DNA of 64,000 nt, taken from the NCBI GenBank assembly GCA_000818945.1, contig KN805424.1:168455-232454 (forward strand). The letters run 5' to 3'. Each line of letters begins with the position of its first letter. The first letter of the stretch is position 1. The notes under the pieces were generated by a model that worked only from the letters and a program-made list of their open reading frames with translations, was not told the DNA's origin and did no database searches. This DNA comes from Schizochytrium sp. CCTCC M209059. Its lineage: Eukaryota > Sar > Bigyra > Thraustochytrida > Thraustochytriidae. The position numbers and the translations under genes were made by a program. Below, one piece after another: positions 47,488 to 57,596 of this stretch.

Positions 47488-49125
47488 ATGTTCGAGGATA
47501 TTCGCGGCGCGAAGCGAGCAACCACTCGATTCCGAGTCCGTCTCTCTCGCGTGCGGACGAACTTCAATCGGGACGTGCGTCGCGAACGCGCACGCGGGCA
47601 CGGACCCTTGGGAAGCACTGCGTGGATGCTGGGACGCGCCTTTCGGCAGCTGCAAAAACTCGCTGCAGCGTCTAGTAAACCAAGGTCCGGTCCTGCGCAC
47701 AGGCCCGCCGCCATGACGGACACCAACACGACGTGCTCGGCTGGGGCGACGAACGAGATTGAGAACGTCAAGACGGAGACAGCCAAGACTCCGCCTGCGG
47801 AGCTCGACCTCTCGTATATCAGCAAGAGCAAGAAGCGCTACGCGATTTTGTTTGGCTACAGTGGCATTGGATACTATGGTCTACAAATCCAGCCCGAGGT
47901 GGTGACCATTGAGAGCACCCTGGAGGATGCCATTACTAAAACAGGCGTCATTCGAAAGGAGAATGAAGGTGAGCTGCAAAAAGTGGGATGGTCTCGCGCA
48001 GCACGCACTGACAAATCCGTGCACGCCCTCGGACAGGTCGTCTCTCTGCAGCTGCTCGTCAAGCCCGAAGAGGCAGAGATTGAAAAATTTCGAGCTGCCC
48101 TTAACGCCCAGCTCCCGGACTCGATTCGCGTCTTTGGCGTGCAGCGCACGACCAAGTCATTCAACGCCAAAAGTGCTTGCTCGGGTCGCAAGTACGAGTA
48201 CCTCATCCCAACGTTCATGTTGACGGTATCGGACGACCTTCTCGCGGAGGCCGCCAAGCTCGCTGATTCCGCGCCGGGAACAACCTCGGCGCAGGGCGAG
48301 AATCAGGAAGAAAAGGCAAAGTCCAGCATCAATGAGACTGACGTGCTCGTCAAACAGAGCGAACTCCTGCGCTCCAAGGCTCCGGCATTTGACGCGGCGA
48401 GCAAAAAACGTCTCGAGGACATTCTTGGGTGCTTTGTGGGCACCAAGAGCTTCCACAACTTTACACCCCGCATGGCCGGCAACGATCCGCGGGCTCAACG
48501 TTATATTGTTGGCATCAACGTTGATGGACCGTTCGAGATCGAAGGCCTCGAGATGGTTCGCGTCAACATTGAGGGACAGAGCTTCATGTTGAACCAAATC
48601 CGCATCATGATCGCAGCCGCCATGGAGATTGCCCGCCGTGGACTTGACGGCCCCGAAGTCATTAACAAGCTCTTGGACAAGGAGAACATGTTTTCCATTG
48701 TAATGTCGCCTGGCGAGGGCTTGGCGCTTCGTGCTTGTCTCTACGATTTCTACAATACAAAGTTCGGTAGCGATTTCAAGGAGGGCAAAGCGACGCCACA
48801 AAACATGTACGATTCGATCCAGTTTGAGACTGGCCGCGTTGCAGAGGAGGCTAACGCCTTCCGCACAGACCACATTTATCCCATCATTGCCCGTCAGGAA
48901 GTCCGCGAGGGTGTCTTTACAAAGTGGCTACTCCAGTCGCGCGAGCGCCCGTTTCCGCCACCACCCTCGAACTCGCAGCTCGACTATGAAAATTACAAGG
49001 AGAAGCTGAAGGACAACAAACGTCAATTTAAGGAAAAGAGGCAAAAGGAAAACAAACGAAATGCTGATACTCCGGTCGAGGACCTTTACAAGGAGGTGAT
49101 GAGCTTCCTGACCTCCAAGCGATGA
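47488..49125 (+). CDS. PUS1: tRNA pseudouridine synthase, PUS1/TruA family
   Basis: The 545-residue protein has the TruA fold: RYAILFGYSGIGYYGLQIQP at the start of the catalytic domain, then SRAARTDKSVHALGQVVSLQ (about residue 170), whose Asp is the catalytic nucleophile. Later blocks include FNAKSACSGRKYEYLIPTFM, TKSFHNFTPRMAGNDPRAQR and GQSFMLNQIRIMIAAAMEIA. The C-terminal tail is Lys/Glu-rich (KEKRQKENKRN). PUS1 isomerises uridine in tRNA and other RNAs in nucleus or mitochondria. The N-terminal 70 residues are Arg-rich with few acids, and internal Mets at 47626 (MLGRAFRQLQKLAAASSKPR) and 47713 (MTDTNTT) could start mitochondrial and nuclear forms, as in human PUS1. No intron is needed. 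Confidence 0.9.
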   Translation: MFEDIRGAKRATTRFRVRLSRVRTNFNRDVRRERARGHGPLGSTAWMLGRAFRQLQKLAAASSKPRSGPAHRPAAMTDTNTTCSAGATNEIENVKTETAKTPPAELDLSYISKSKKRYAILFGYSGIGYYGLQIQPEVVTIESTLEDAITKTGVIRKENEGELQKVGWSRAARTDKSVHALGQVVSLQLLVKPEEAEIEKFRAALNAQLPDSIRVFGVQRTTKSFNAKSACSGRKYEYLIPTFMLTVSDDLLAEAAKLADSAPGTTSAQGENQEEKAKSSINETDVLVKQSELLRSKAPAFDAASKKRLEDILGCFVGTKSFHNFTPRMAGNDPRAQRYIVGINVDGPFEIEGLEMVRVNIEGQSFMLNQIRIMIAAAMEIARRGLDGPEVINKLLDKENMFSIVMSPGEGLALRACLYDFYNTKFGSDFKEGKATPQNMYDSIQFETGRVAEEANAFRTDHIYPIIARQEVREGVFTKWLLQSRERPFPPPPSNSQLDYENYKEKLKDNKRQFKEKRQKENKRNADTPVEDLYKEVMSFLTSKR

Positions 49126-49361
49126 ATGCCTCAAGGATTTCTTTCTTTTTACATAAATAAGGGAAGAGAATTGTTTAGGGATAATGGAAAGGAAAAGGAA
49201 AAAGAGTGGCGAAGTGCGAGTTGTTCTATATATACTTGATATAAGCGTCTTTGCAAGAAAGAATGGCGGCGCCATTCCGTGAGGGAACATGCTTTACAGT
49301 AAGGTGGTGAAATTGTTGCGTTGGAGTCAGCGCGGTCGCTCCGCTCGTAGCGTCAGTGCGG

Positions 49362-51284
49362 TCATCTCGGAAGAACGAGACGAGCAAGCACGCCCAATAG
49401 CTGTACAAGTAAGAGCACGGCGAGCAAAGCAATTTGCAAACGTTGCGGGGGACTTGCCTCACGCCATGCAGAAACGTAAAATGAGGTGCGCAAAAGGTCC
49501 TTCGAAACCTCGTCGACGGCTACGCTCAAACCTGCAACAAATTCCTTGAAGACCCCTCCTTCTGCTTCGTCTTCAACCGAAGAGACCGTGGCCGTGGCCG
49601 CCTCCTGCGCATTTGTAACACCCGCGCTCGTAGGCATATTGGAAGTTTGCTGCTGCCGCGCCAAGTCGATCCAAGCGGCCATGTTACGCTTGCCAGTCGC
49701 CACATTTTCCTTTTCAATCTTGCTCTTGAGAAAGGGAACCGCGACAGCCTTGAGCCACTTGATTCGGCATGAGACATCCAGGCGGCACCACGCCTCGTCG
49801 GGGTGTGTCTTGCGGTCATTGCTCATTTCTGACAGCACATAACGCGTGCGAACCATAAAGGTGTCCGAAAAAGGAAAACCAGAGAGCGAAGTGTCGCAAT
49901 TGAGAATGAGACGCCCGCCAGGCTGTGCTCGAAAGGTCTTTGTTCCCTCCTCGCTGGCCTGATTCTGGTCGGTGGCCACGAGACCCAAAAGACGCTGGAC
50001 TTGCGCAGAGCGCGCAACCTGTTTCCCCCATGGGCTGTTCCCAACGGGGTGCGCGAAACTTACAATGCGCAAGAGAGCCTCGTCAGAAGGGGACTCGTTG
50101 TTCTCGTCGAGCAGGGAGGCGCTCGGATACAATTCGCGAGAGAATTGCGAGATTGCAGTGGAAGCGTCCTTGCTATGCTCAAAATCCGGAAACTCTTGCT
50201 CGTAGTCTCCGAGTGACTCGCCCAAATCATGGGCAAGGTCATATTTGGCCGGGAGCGAAAGGTCAAGACGCTCGCGGCCGAGCCAGAGCCGTGCAGCAAC
50301 TTCCTCTAGGGAACCCGTCCAGAAAGATTTGCTCAGTTCCTTGTGATCCGCGGATAGTTTCGGGGCATCTACTTTCCAGCATGGACACGGTTCCGACCCG
50401 GGGGGCCGCAGGCACTGCACGCACGGCTTTGCAAAAGGCCCATCCGCTTCCGCGGCGGTGCCAGTCGGCACGAGCGCGGCGGATCCATCTTGGGACGTTT
50501 TTTCTGCGCGCTTTTCCTTGGCCTCAATCATCTCTTGCACTTCAGAGGTCGAGAGTCCGAGCCGCAAAAAGCCGGAATTTCGCGGTCGTTTCGTTGGCTC
50601 GCCCGCCGAGGCCCCAGAGGACCCGCTCGAAGCCGTGGTCTCGGTCACACCATCCCCGGGGCCGATCACGAGCTTGTTCCCCTTGTAGCTCTCTCCGAAA
50701 CGCGGATCAAGCTCGTGCCATGGTGCGTTTTCGCTGTGGACCTTGGTACCTTTTTCAACGAGGTCGCGGTTGACGCCTGAGAGCTGAACAATCCTGCCAT
50801 GGCATTTGTCTCGATTAAATAGGGAGGTGAACGTGAGCTCTGTCTGGGCTTTGCCTTCTGCCCGAGGTTGAAGACGCACGACTAGCGAGTTCGCGACAAG
50901 GCCCCACGCCGTTGCGGCCTTGATCACTTTTACAACGTGAGCAAGATGCACGACCAGCTTACAGCTGCCAAACACGGGCTCGTAAATAGCAAGTGTGCTG
51001 AAGCAAAGGAATTGCTTGGTGAGAATGAGTCGCCCTTGCTGCGGTACTTTGCCAGGTAGATATGCGCAAGAGTACGAGGCAACAACGACTTCGTTTGCAG
51101 GCAGCCCAAATTCCTCCGTTAACATTTCGCTCTCGGTGAGTTTGAGCTTTCGCTTGGCGAAACCCCCGTTGCGGCGATTCAAGGTTGGGACAGCATCCAA
51201 GGCGGCCTCGTCCTTATCATCGTTACTCGCAGAATCGCCATCTTCGTCGTCATCGTCGTCATCGTCGTCATTGGTTCCACGGGC

Positions 51285-51317
<33 letters not shown>

Positions 51318-53627
51318 ATCGACGTTGTCTTCGTCATCCTTTTCCTTGCCATGACGCTCATGATCGGGCTGAGACTTGGCGCTGTGAAAGGGTCCGAAGA
51401 CAGTCGGGTTGTCTGGCTGGGTGTGCGGCATGGCAGCAAACCGTTCGATATCTGTGACAGGCTCCATTTTTTTCAGCTCTTGCATCATTTTCTTGCCAAG
51501 TTGCTGGATGGTGACGGTAAAGTCTGAAGCACTGCGCACAAGCTTTTCGAGGCCGATCTTGAGATCGCGAAGACGCATTTGGTGAATTGACACGAATCCG
51601 GAGACTGTGCCAGCGATCTGCACTGCATAGGCCTTAATCTGAGCCTCGAGACGTTGCGAGGCCTCATCAACGTCCGCCTGCAGCTTGGCGCGCTGGTCCC
51701 CCAGGCTTGCAATGCGCTTATTAAGTTTTTCAGCACGATCCTCGGCGTCCGCGAGAACAGCTGCGCGCGATGGCGTAGATAGTCCAAAGAGGCGTTTGAC
51801 GACGCTCTTGCCCCCGCCGCTGTTGGAAGAGGCGGTTGCCCCATTGGAAGACGTTTGCGTGGCCGAGAGTCCACTTGACGTCGACAATCTTTCCTCATCC
51901 GGCTGTGAGGCTGTTTCTGTCGAAGCGGCATCGTCACCAGCGGCAGGAGCAGCGGGAGCGGGAGAGCCCGCAGCAGAATGCGACGGCAAAGAAGCCTCGG
52001 GCGCGGCAGACGAAGACAAAGACAGATCAGCGTCTGCACTTTCAGCCAACTGCGTTGTGCCATCTTCAGCAGCATTGGATGCCTCCGCGAGATCGGCCTC
52101 GCTAACATCGGAGCGAGAGCGTAGTTTCTTACGCGCATCTGCAACGTCGCTGAGAGCCCTTTCACGTGCTTGCGAGGACCGCGAAATGGATTCGTCGCAC
52201 TGCTCAACTCTGACACGCGCATCCTTGAGCGAGGTGGCGACAAGCTGAAGCTCCTTGTGCGCCGCTGTCCGGGCGGCGAGCAATTGCTTGCTTCCGGACT
52301 CGTAGGCTGCAGTGACAGCAGCGAAACCGTCTGCGGTCGCGCCAAGCTTGGTTGCAAAGTCGGCAAGGACCATTGAGCTTTGTTTCATAATCACCATGTA
52401 CATGCGCCACGCTTGGCGCTCTGTTTCCTTGGTCTCCTCCTCGGAAAAGAGGTCAGCGTACTCGCAGCTAACGCGCAAATGCTCCAGATTCATCGAGGAC
52501 GCGAGTGCGTCTGTGTCCCGAGCTCGTTGATCGACGGCAGCCGCAAGTTCTCGCGAGACTGTCGCGGCTACACGAGAAATGGTCGCCCAGTTTGCGCAGG
52601 CGTTCGTCGCAGCCTCCACACTGGCGGAGGCCACGTCTGGTTCGGCACGACCGAGCGCCTCGTAGACCCGCGCCGCCGCATCATTGATATCATCCTCTGC
52701 CTTTTTCTTGGAAGGTGCGCCGGTTTCTGAGGCTTGCTCATGAGTTTTTTCTTGTTGCGCGTCTTCGTTCGCAGCCTGCGTTGCAGCAGCAGCTTCAGTT
52801 TCCGGGATACCCTCCATGGCAGTATCAACGATGGCCGCAACGTCTTTGCGAAGTTCTGCGGCTGGATCGACGGCAGCGACGACAGTTTGTAGTGCCGTTG
52901 CAACTTCTTCGTTGAAACTAAGGACGTGCTGGTTGGCCTCCGCCATGGCGTCGACGCAAATGAGCATGGTTTCGCCACGATGAAGCCAAAGCGTGTACAG
53001 ATGCGAAAGGTACTCGCGAAGACTGGCGCGCTGTGCACGCGCTTGCTTGTTGTACTTTACGGAGGCTTGTTGCACAGCCAAGGAGGATCCTGATTCCCTG
53101 GCGCGCTCAACGGCGGCGCGCAAGGTCTTGGCTTCGCGCTGGACGCTGGTCTGGCCCGAGGTCCACTCTTGCACTTGCTTGCGGTGATCCTTGATCAGCG
53201 GCGTGAGCACAGTGTTGGCCTGCGTGAGAATGCATTGCTGCATGCCGAGATGGTGTTTGCCAAGGCTCTGGAAGCCGCCCACGACAGCGGCGACAGCGGC
53301 GACGAGGCCAGACTCGCCCCCGGCATCGACTTCGTTGAGCACGTTCGCAGAGACGATGATCTTATCTAGGCTGGCGCCGTACTTGCCCTCCACCTCTGCC
53401 CACGTCTGCAAGATGCTCACGCAGTCCTTGGTCACCTCGAGCCACTCGGCGACCTGCGCGCGCGCTGGGTCCGGCGTTTTGCTCAGCTGCTTGACGAAGC
53501 TCCGCTCCAGCTTCGACGCGTAGCTCTGCAGTCTGTGGCCCGTCCCGGGAGGTTTGCCGCTGCTCGCGTCCGGGCCCGCCGCCGCCGCGTGCCCGCCGGC
53601 CTCCTCCTCGGTCTCCCCGGCCGTCAT
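49362..53627 (-). CDS. BAR-GRAM-VASt-TM protein, Lam/GRAMD1-type sterol transfer protein
   Basis: The 1421-residue protein contains, in order: an N-terminal BAR/F-BAR-like helical region (about 30-270; KLERSFVKQLSKTPDPARAQ, VLTPLIKDHRKQVQEWTSGQ), long disordered Ser/Ala-rich stretches with a further coiled coil (about 630-680), an Asn/Asp-rich linker, a GRAM domain (about 825-960; NEVVVASYSCAYLPGKVPQQ, GRLILTKQFLCFSTLAIYEP), a VASt lipid-binding domain (about 1092-1300; KSFWTGSLEEVAARLWLG, DTFMVRTRYVLSEMSND, CRIKWLKAVAVPFLKSKIE) and one C-terminal membrane anchor (IALLAVLLLVQLLGVLARLV). This is the layout of yeast Lam1/Lam3 (Ysp1/Sip3), which tether ER to plasma membrane and move sterols. The ER-plasma membrane contact role is inferred. 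No intron is needed. Confidence 0.85.
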
Positions 53628-54527
53628 GATGCTCTCTCTCTGCGCGCGCTCCGCTCCTCGAAAGCGAGTCTGGGTTTTCCCTATCTTTTATCGCCGTCTC
53701 TGCCGCCGACTTTGTTGTTTGTGTCTTGCGTTTCCGAGTCGTCTTCTGAGCAGCAAAACCCCGAAGGGCCTGGTCTGTGGGGAACTTGAAAGCAACCTAT
53801 AGCACGAATAGGTCCCTTTCTATCTCTCTATCCCTCTTCTCTCTACTCTCTCTATCTACTATTATTTCTTTTTAGTAGTAGTAGAGTTGATACTAGGAAA
53901 CTCTTAGCAGTGGTAGCGTAAGGCTAAGGTAGGGACTGTGGGGAATGCGAAAGCGACCTATAGCACGAATAGGTCCCTTTCTATATTTCTTCCCTTCTCT
54001 AAACAATAATAAATAGAGAGAAGAGAGAGTAGAGAGAAGAGAGATAGAGAGAGAAGAAAGATGGGGAGGGACCTATTCATGCTATAGGTCGCTTTCGCAT
54101 TCCCCACAGTCCCTACCTTAGCCTTACGCTACCACTGCTAAGAGTTTCCTAGTATCAACTCTACTACTACTAAAAAGAAATAATAGTAGATAGAGAGAGT
54201 AGAGAGAAGAAGAGAGAGTAGAGGGAAGAGAGAGAGAGGGAGAGATAGAAAGGGACCTATTAGTGCTATAGGTCGCTTTCGCATTTCCCACAGTCCTCAC
54301 CTTAGCTATACGCCTCCACTGCTAAGAGTTACCTAGTATCAACTCTACTACTACTGAAAAAAATTATAGTAGATAGAGAGAAGAGAGAGTAGAGGGAAGA
54401 GAGATGAGGGGAGAAATCGGAGAAAGACCTACCTATTCGTGAATTGGACGAAAAGCACTTCATGAAAACAACATGAATCTTCTTTTTCTAAATTTGCAAA
54501 TTCTTGAAAAGAGCGAAGTAGAGACTT
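53628..54527. other. Intergenic holding the foldback repeat
   Basis: Promoter of the Lam-type gene on the left and 3' flank of the kinase-like gene on the right, with most of the space taken by the inverted repeat listed separately. Confidence 0.5.
53771..54445. repeat. Foldback element: three about 165-bp units, one inverted
   Basis: A unit of about 160-185 bp occurs three times: 53796-53956 in one orientation, and about 54089-54255 and 54273-54440 in the other. Bases 53836-53976 pair almost perfectly with 54064-54206, giving a stem of about 140 bp with a loop of about 90 bases. Each unit is bounded by a short imperfect palindrome, CCTATAGCACGAATAGG (about 53796, 53957, and inverted near 54071 and 54256). 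Units contain GCGAAAGCG and TAGTAGTAGTAG parts and an AGAGA/TCTCT-rich segment. A partial fourth unit end lies at 53771-53795. The third unit is the most diverged. No open frame. This resembles a MITE or foldback transposon, but no target-site duplication was identified. Confidence 0.85.
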
Positions 54528-56930
54528 TCACTTCTTCGTCGAGTCAAGCGCACGCATTGCGGACCACCCGCTGCGAAGAAGAGACGTGACGCGCCGCTTT
54601 TTCGAATCGGAACCCTGAACTTCATCCGCGGGCGGCTTAGACTCGCACTGGTTAGAGCTCAGCCCCTCAGCCTTCTCACCCATATTTCTCGGTGTGCCTG
54701 TTCTCGTGCGCTTGAAGAGTCTGTAAAACGCACGCAAATCTTCCTCGGCAAGGTCTTTCGAGTACAGCGAGGCGCTTTCAAAGTCGATAATCTTCACTCC
54801 CTTCTCGGGGTGGACGAGAATGTTCCGCGCGGCGATGTCGTTGTGAAGCACGCCACAGGCGTGAATACTCTGCAGTGCATTGTAAGCCGAGTCGAAGTTT
54901 GCCTCGAGAAGCGCGGAGCGTTCTTCCTCGTTCTCCGCGGCTCGCAAAAGAGACTCTAGCGACACACCCTCATCCGACACGGCGAGGACGAAAGGCATAG
55001 TTGCGTAAGGGCCAGCGTAGATGAGAAAAGGGATCGAGATGCCTTGCAGGCAGCGCAGGACTTTTTCGTAGGCCCAGCGCTCCTGGTCGAAAGCGAGCAT
55101 AGACGACGAGTTCTCCTCCGGGGAGGTCGGGGAAATGGAAAATGTCCAGCGCTTGAAGATGAAGGGGATGCCATCAGGTCCATTTAGATGACACCGATCT
55201 ACAATCGTCCGCCCGTTCTTGTGCAGACTCTCACAGTCCCGAAGCGAAAAGCGAAGATCGTTTCCGGACAACGGCAAAAGCGACTGGAGCTCCTCCAGCG
55301 CTTCCTGGCTAAGTTGTTGGCCCCCGTCCAAGTATTTCCCGCAGAATTCCTCGAACTTCTTCCTGTATTTGCTGGCATTTTCTAGCGACACATCTCCATT
55401 TCCATTGGATGCGAGGAAGTCTGCAAGCGAGTTCATCCCTTCGCTATTACTGGCTTTCATAGCATCGTGCAGCGTATCTCTTCCTTCTTTTAGCCCATAC
55501 CCGGTCGCCTCTTTATCTGAGAGCGCGAGCACGAGCATCCCGAGGTAAGCACGCCGTACGGCAGTCATGCCGACTCCAGTGTGCGCGTCGTACGGCGACG
55601 AAATTTTCATAATCCCACTCATGTCCCGCCGGCAAAACCAAGTCTTGTCGGTAGTGGAAAGAATGGCATACTTGAGCCCGGAGCAAATCATGTAGGAGAA
55701 GGTCTGTGCGATTGGTGCGACGTACTTGAAAAACACGGGCGTTCTAGAGCATGCCTCATAACGACCCCAAAGACTGAGTAGATCCAGCTCTTGTGTCAGA
55801 TCTTCGTCGCGGTCTTCCGCGTGCGTTTCGGACTGGGTCGTTCTTGTGCTGCTTTGGGAGCTGCGCCGTCGGGTCCTCGACCTTATGCTTTGCTCTCCGG
55901 GTTGTCTGGGCACACCAGCATCTGGATCGCCGTCTCTATACTCAAACCCACGGTAGGGGACAAAGGGGAACACTTTCGCGGCTTTGTGTTCGTGCACGAG
56001 GAAGACGCTTTCACAATTGTCTGCATCAGCCATGTGGTGGGTTGCGAGCACGCGGAGGCCCACGCGATCAACGTCCTCTGTCTTTTTGGTCCAGGAGACA
56101 TCAACGCGCCCGCCAACCCAAGCGCCTTCTTCCATTTTTATCTTGACAGCCGGAAAGTTGCTGTTGGCTTTGAGGGCCTTTCTGAGACACTCCAGGACCG
56201 AGACATCCATCTGACGTAGCAGCGTCGACTCAGTTTCACCGCAGTCAAGTACCTCCAAAGGTTCCCACCCCCCTTTAGACATGCGAATGTCCTCGCCCGA
56301 CGGCATGCTCGCAAGCTTCGCGACGGCCTCAAAGTCTGACCAGCGGGTAACCCGCACGGGCTGCAGAATGCGTTTAATGTCATTCGTGAGGTCAGCGTGA
56401 GGGACTGTTGGCACTCGAGATGAGCACGTCTCGCCAGTATCACGAGCGACTGACTCGGCAAATGGCTGGTCGATCAAAACAGACAACGGCTCCGTCAACT
56501 CTTCTCGTCCTTCCTTTCGTCCTTCCTTTCGTCCTTCCTTTCGCCCTTCCTTTCGTCCTTCCTTTCGCCCTTCCTCTCGCACAGTCTTTGCTAAGGTCTT
56601 GAACGCCTTCCTGAATACCTTCGTGTATTTGTCACGGTCTTGCTTCTTGACGGCACGCTTCCCATGAATCTTCAAAAAGGTCGTGTACATATCCTGGGCC
56701 TCGTTGAGCAAGTCAATCTGACCAGCTTTAGCCCATTCTTTGATCTGTTTTTTCGTCAAGGCTTCTTTCATCTCTTTAACCGTGGCGAAGGTCTTGTTTG
56801 AGATGGTCTCCTCCTCCTCCGAAGACTCCTCCGAAGAGGACGACTCCTCCGAAGAGGACGACTCCTCCGAAGAGGACGACTCCAGGTCCGACTCATAGTC
56901 CTCCTCTTCTCGCGAAGTCTTGCTGCTCAT
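54528..56930 (-). CDS. Kinase-like protein with Crinkler-type architecture
   Basis: I start at ATG 56930 (MSSKTSREEEDYESDLESSS), giving 800 residues. The N-terminus is a Ser/Glu repeat, followed by a helical part and six Glu-Gly-Arg-Lys repeats. The middle part (about 235-470) ends with the block YMICSGLKYAILSTTDKTWF, as seen before kinase domains in Crinkler-type and related fungal/oomycete kinase-like proteins, where a PD-(D/E)XK nuclease-like domain often sits. The C-terminal kinase-like domain has the catalytic loop CGVLHNDIAARNILVH (about 690-705) and IIDFESA, where DFE replaces DFG. The N-lobe is short; a Lys in FIFKRW (about 590) is a candidate for the ATP-binding Lys. No signal peptide. 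An internal role rather than secretion is as likely. Function is unknown. Confidence 0.65.
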   Translation of the reverse strand: MSSKTSREEEDYESDLESSSSEESSSSEESSSSEESSEEEETISNKTFATVKEMKEALTKKQIKEWAKAGQIDLLNEAQDMYTTFLKIHGKRAVKKQDRDKYTKVFRKAFKTLAKTVREEGRKEGRKEGRKEGRKEGRKEGREELTEPLSVLIDQPFAESVARDTGETCSSRVPTVPHADLTNDIKRILQPVRVTRWSDFEAVAKLASMPSGEDIRMSKGGWEPLEVLDCGETESTLLRQMDVSVLECLRKALKANSNFPAVKIKMEEGAWVGGRVDVSWTKKTEDVDRVGLRVLATHHMADADNCESVFLVHEHKAAKVFPFVPYRGFEYRDGDPDAGVPRQPGEQSIRSRTRRRSSQSSTRTTQSETHAEDRDEDLTQELDLLSLWGRYEACSRTPVFFKYVAPIAQTFSYMICSGLKYAILSTTDKTWFCRRDMSGIMKISSPYDAHTGVGMTAVRRAYLGMLVLALSDKEATGYGLKEGRDTLHDAMKASNSEGMNSLADFLASNGNGDVSLENASKYRKKFEEFCGKYLDGGQQLSQEALEELQSLLPLSGNDLRFSLRDCESLHKNGRTIVDRCHLNGPDGIPFIFKRWTFSISPTSPEENSSSMLAFDQERWAYEKVLRCLQGISIPFLIYAGPYATMPFVLAVSDEGVSLESLLRAAENEEERSALLEANFDSAYNALQSIHACGVLHNDIAARNILVHPEKGVKIIDFESASLYSKDLAEEDLRAFYRLFKRTRTGTPRNMGEKAEGLSSNQCESKPPADEVQGSDSKKRRVTSLLRSGWSAMRALDSTKK
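56504..56580 (-). repeat. 12-bp coding repeat (Glu-Gly-Arg-Lys)
   Basis: About six copies of a 12-bp unit (TTCGTCCTTCCT on the plus strand) encode an EGRK peptide repeat in the kinase-like gene. Single-base variants (CGTCC/CGCCC) are silent. Confidence 0.9.
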
Positions 56931-57440
56931 GGTCTTGCTGCTGAATACAAGTCTGCTCGTAGCGTGGCGCCTTGCCGCCGATGCGATGCCCGCGCGTCGC
57001 GTGTCCGCCCTCCGGGCGCCTGGCCATCGCAAGCGCGTGCGTGCGTGCGTGCACGTGCCGCGCCCGTCGTTGCTTCGCCTTCAAGTCAGGGGTCTGCTGG
57101 CATCACGTGCAGGCGAGCCCCCGAAACGCGGGCGGCGAAGTGATTGCGACTCTGTCGCAATAGACAATATGCATTTTTGAAAGAGCCCTATTTCGCTCCG
57201 AACCTACCTTTTCGGCCAAAGTGGCCTATTTACCTTGCGCGAGTTGGGGATCCTTGCTCACCTTGTGCATTATCAATTCCCTCGTGCGAAGTCGACCTCA
57301 AACGACCCGATATCACTTTTTGGCGAAAAATCGGGGGGTCTCTCCTGAGAAATTTGGGCGACCGTCGGTAGGAGTTCCTAGGGAAAACTCCTTTTTGACT
57401 AGGACCAAAGTGCAACCAACTAGCTCGGGAGTGCAACCAG
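56931..57440. promoter_or_regulatory. Divergent promoter region (kinase-like gene / cardiolipin synthase)
   Basis: 510 bp between divergent genes. It contains a GCGT run (about 57039-57052) and, at its right end, the 21-bp repeats listed separately. No other feature recognised. Confidence 0.4.
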
Positions 57441-57471
57441 ATGGCTCGGGAGTGCAACCAAGTTGCCTCGG
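57409..57471. repeat. Three 21-bp tandem repeats spanning the start codon
   Basis: Units 57409-57429, 57430-57450 and 57451-57471 begin AGTGCAACCA and end with TCGG. The ATG of the cardiolipin synthase frame (57441) lies inside the second unit, so the third unit is coding and the first is upstream. Confidence 0.85.
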
Positions 57472-57561
57472 CCCTGCCTCGGCGCGTCCCGTGCGAGCCG
57501 CAGCCTGAGAAGAGCGGGAACAGGGCAAGCGAAAAGCAGCAGGCAGCGGGCGCGGCGGTGC

Positions 57562-57596
<35 letters not shown>

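Noticed and set aside
51485..52366. 293-residue minus-strand frame inside the Lam-type gene
   Set aside because: Out-of-frame reading of the disordered Ser/Ala-rich segment; the main frame has conserved domains on both sides.
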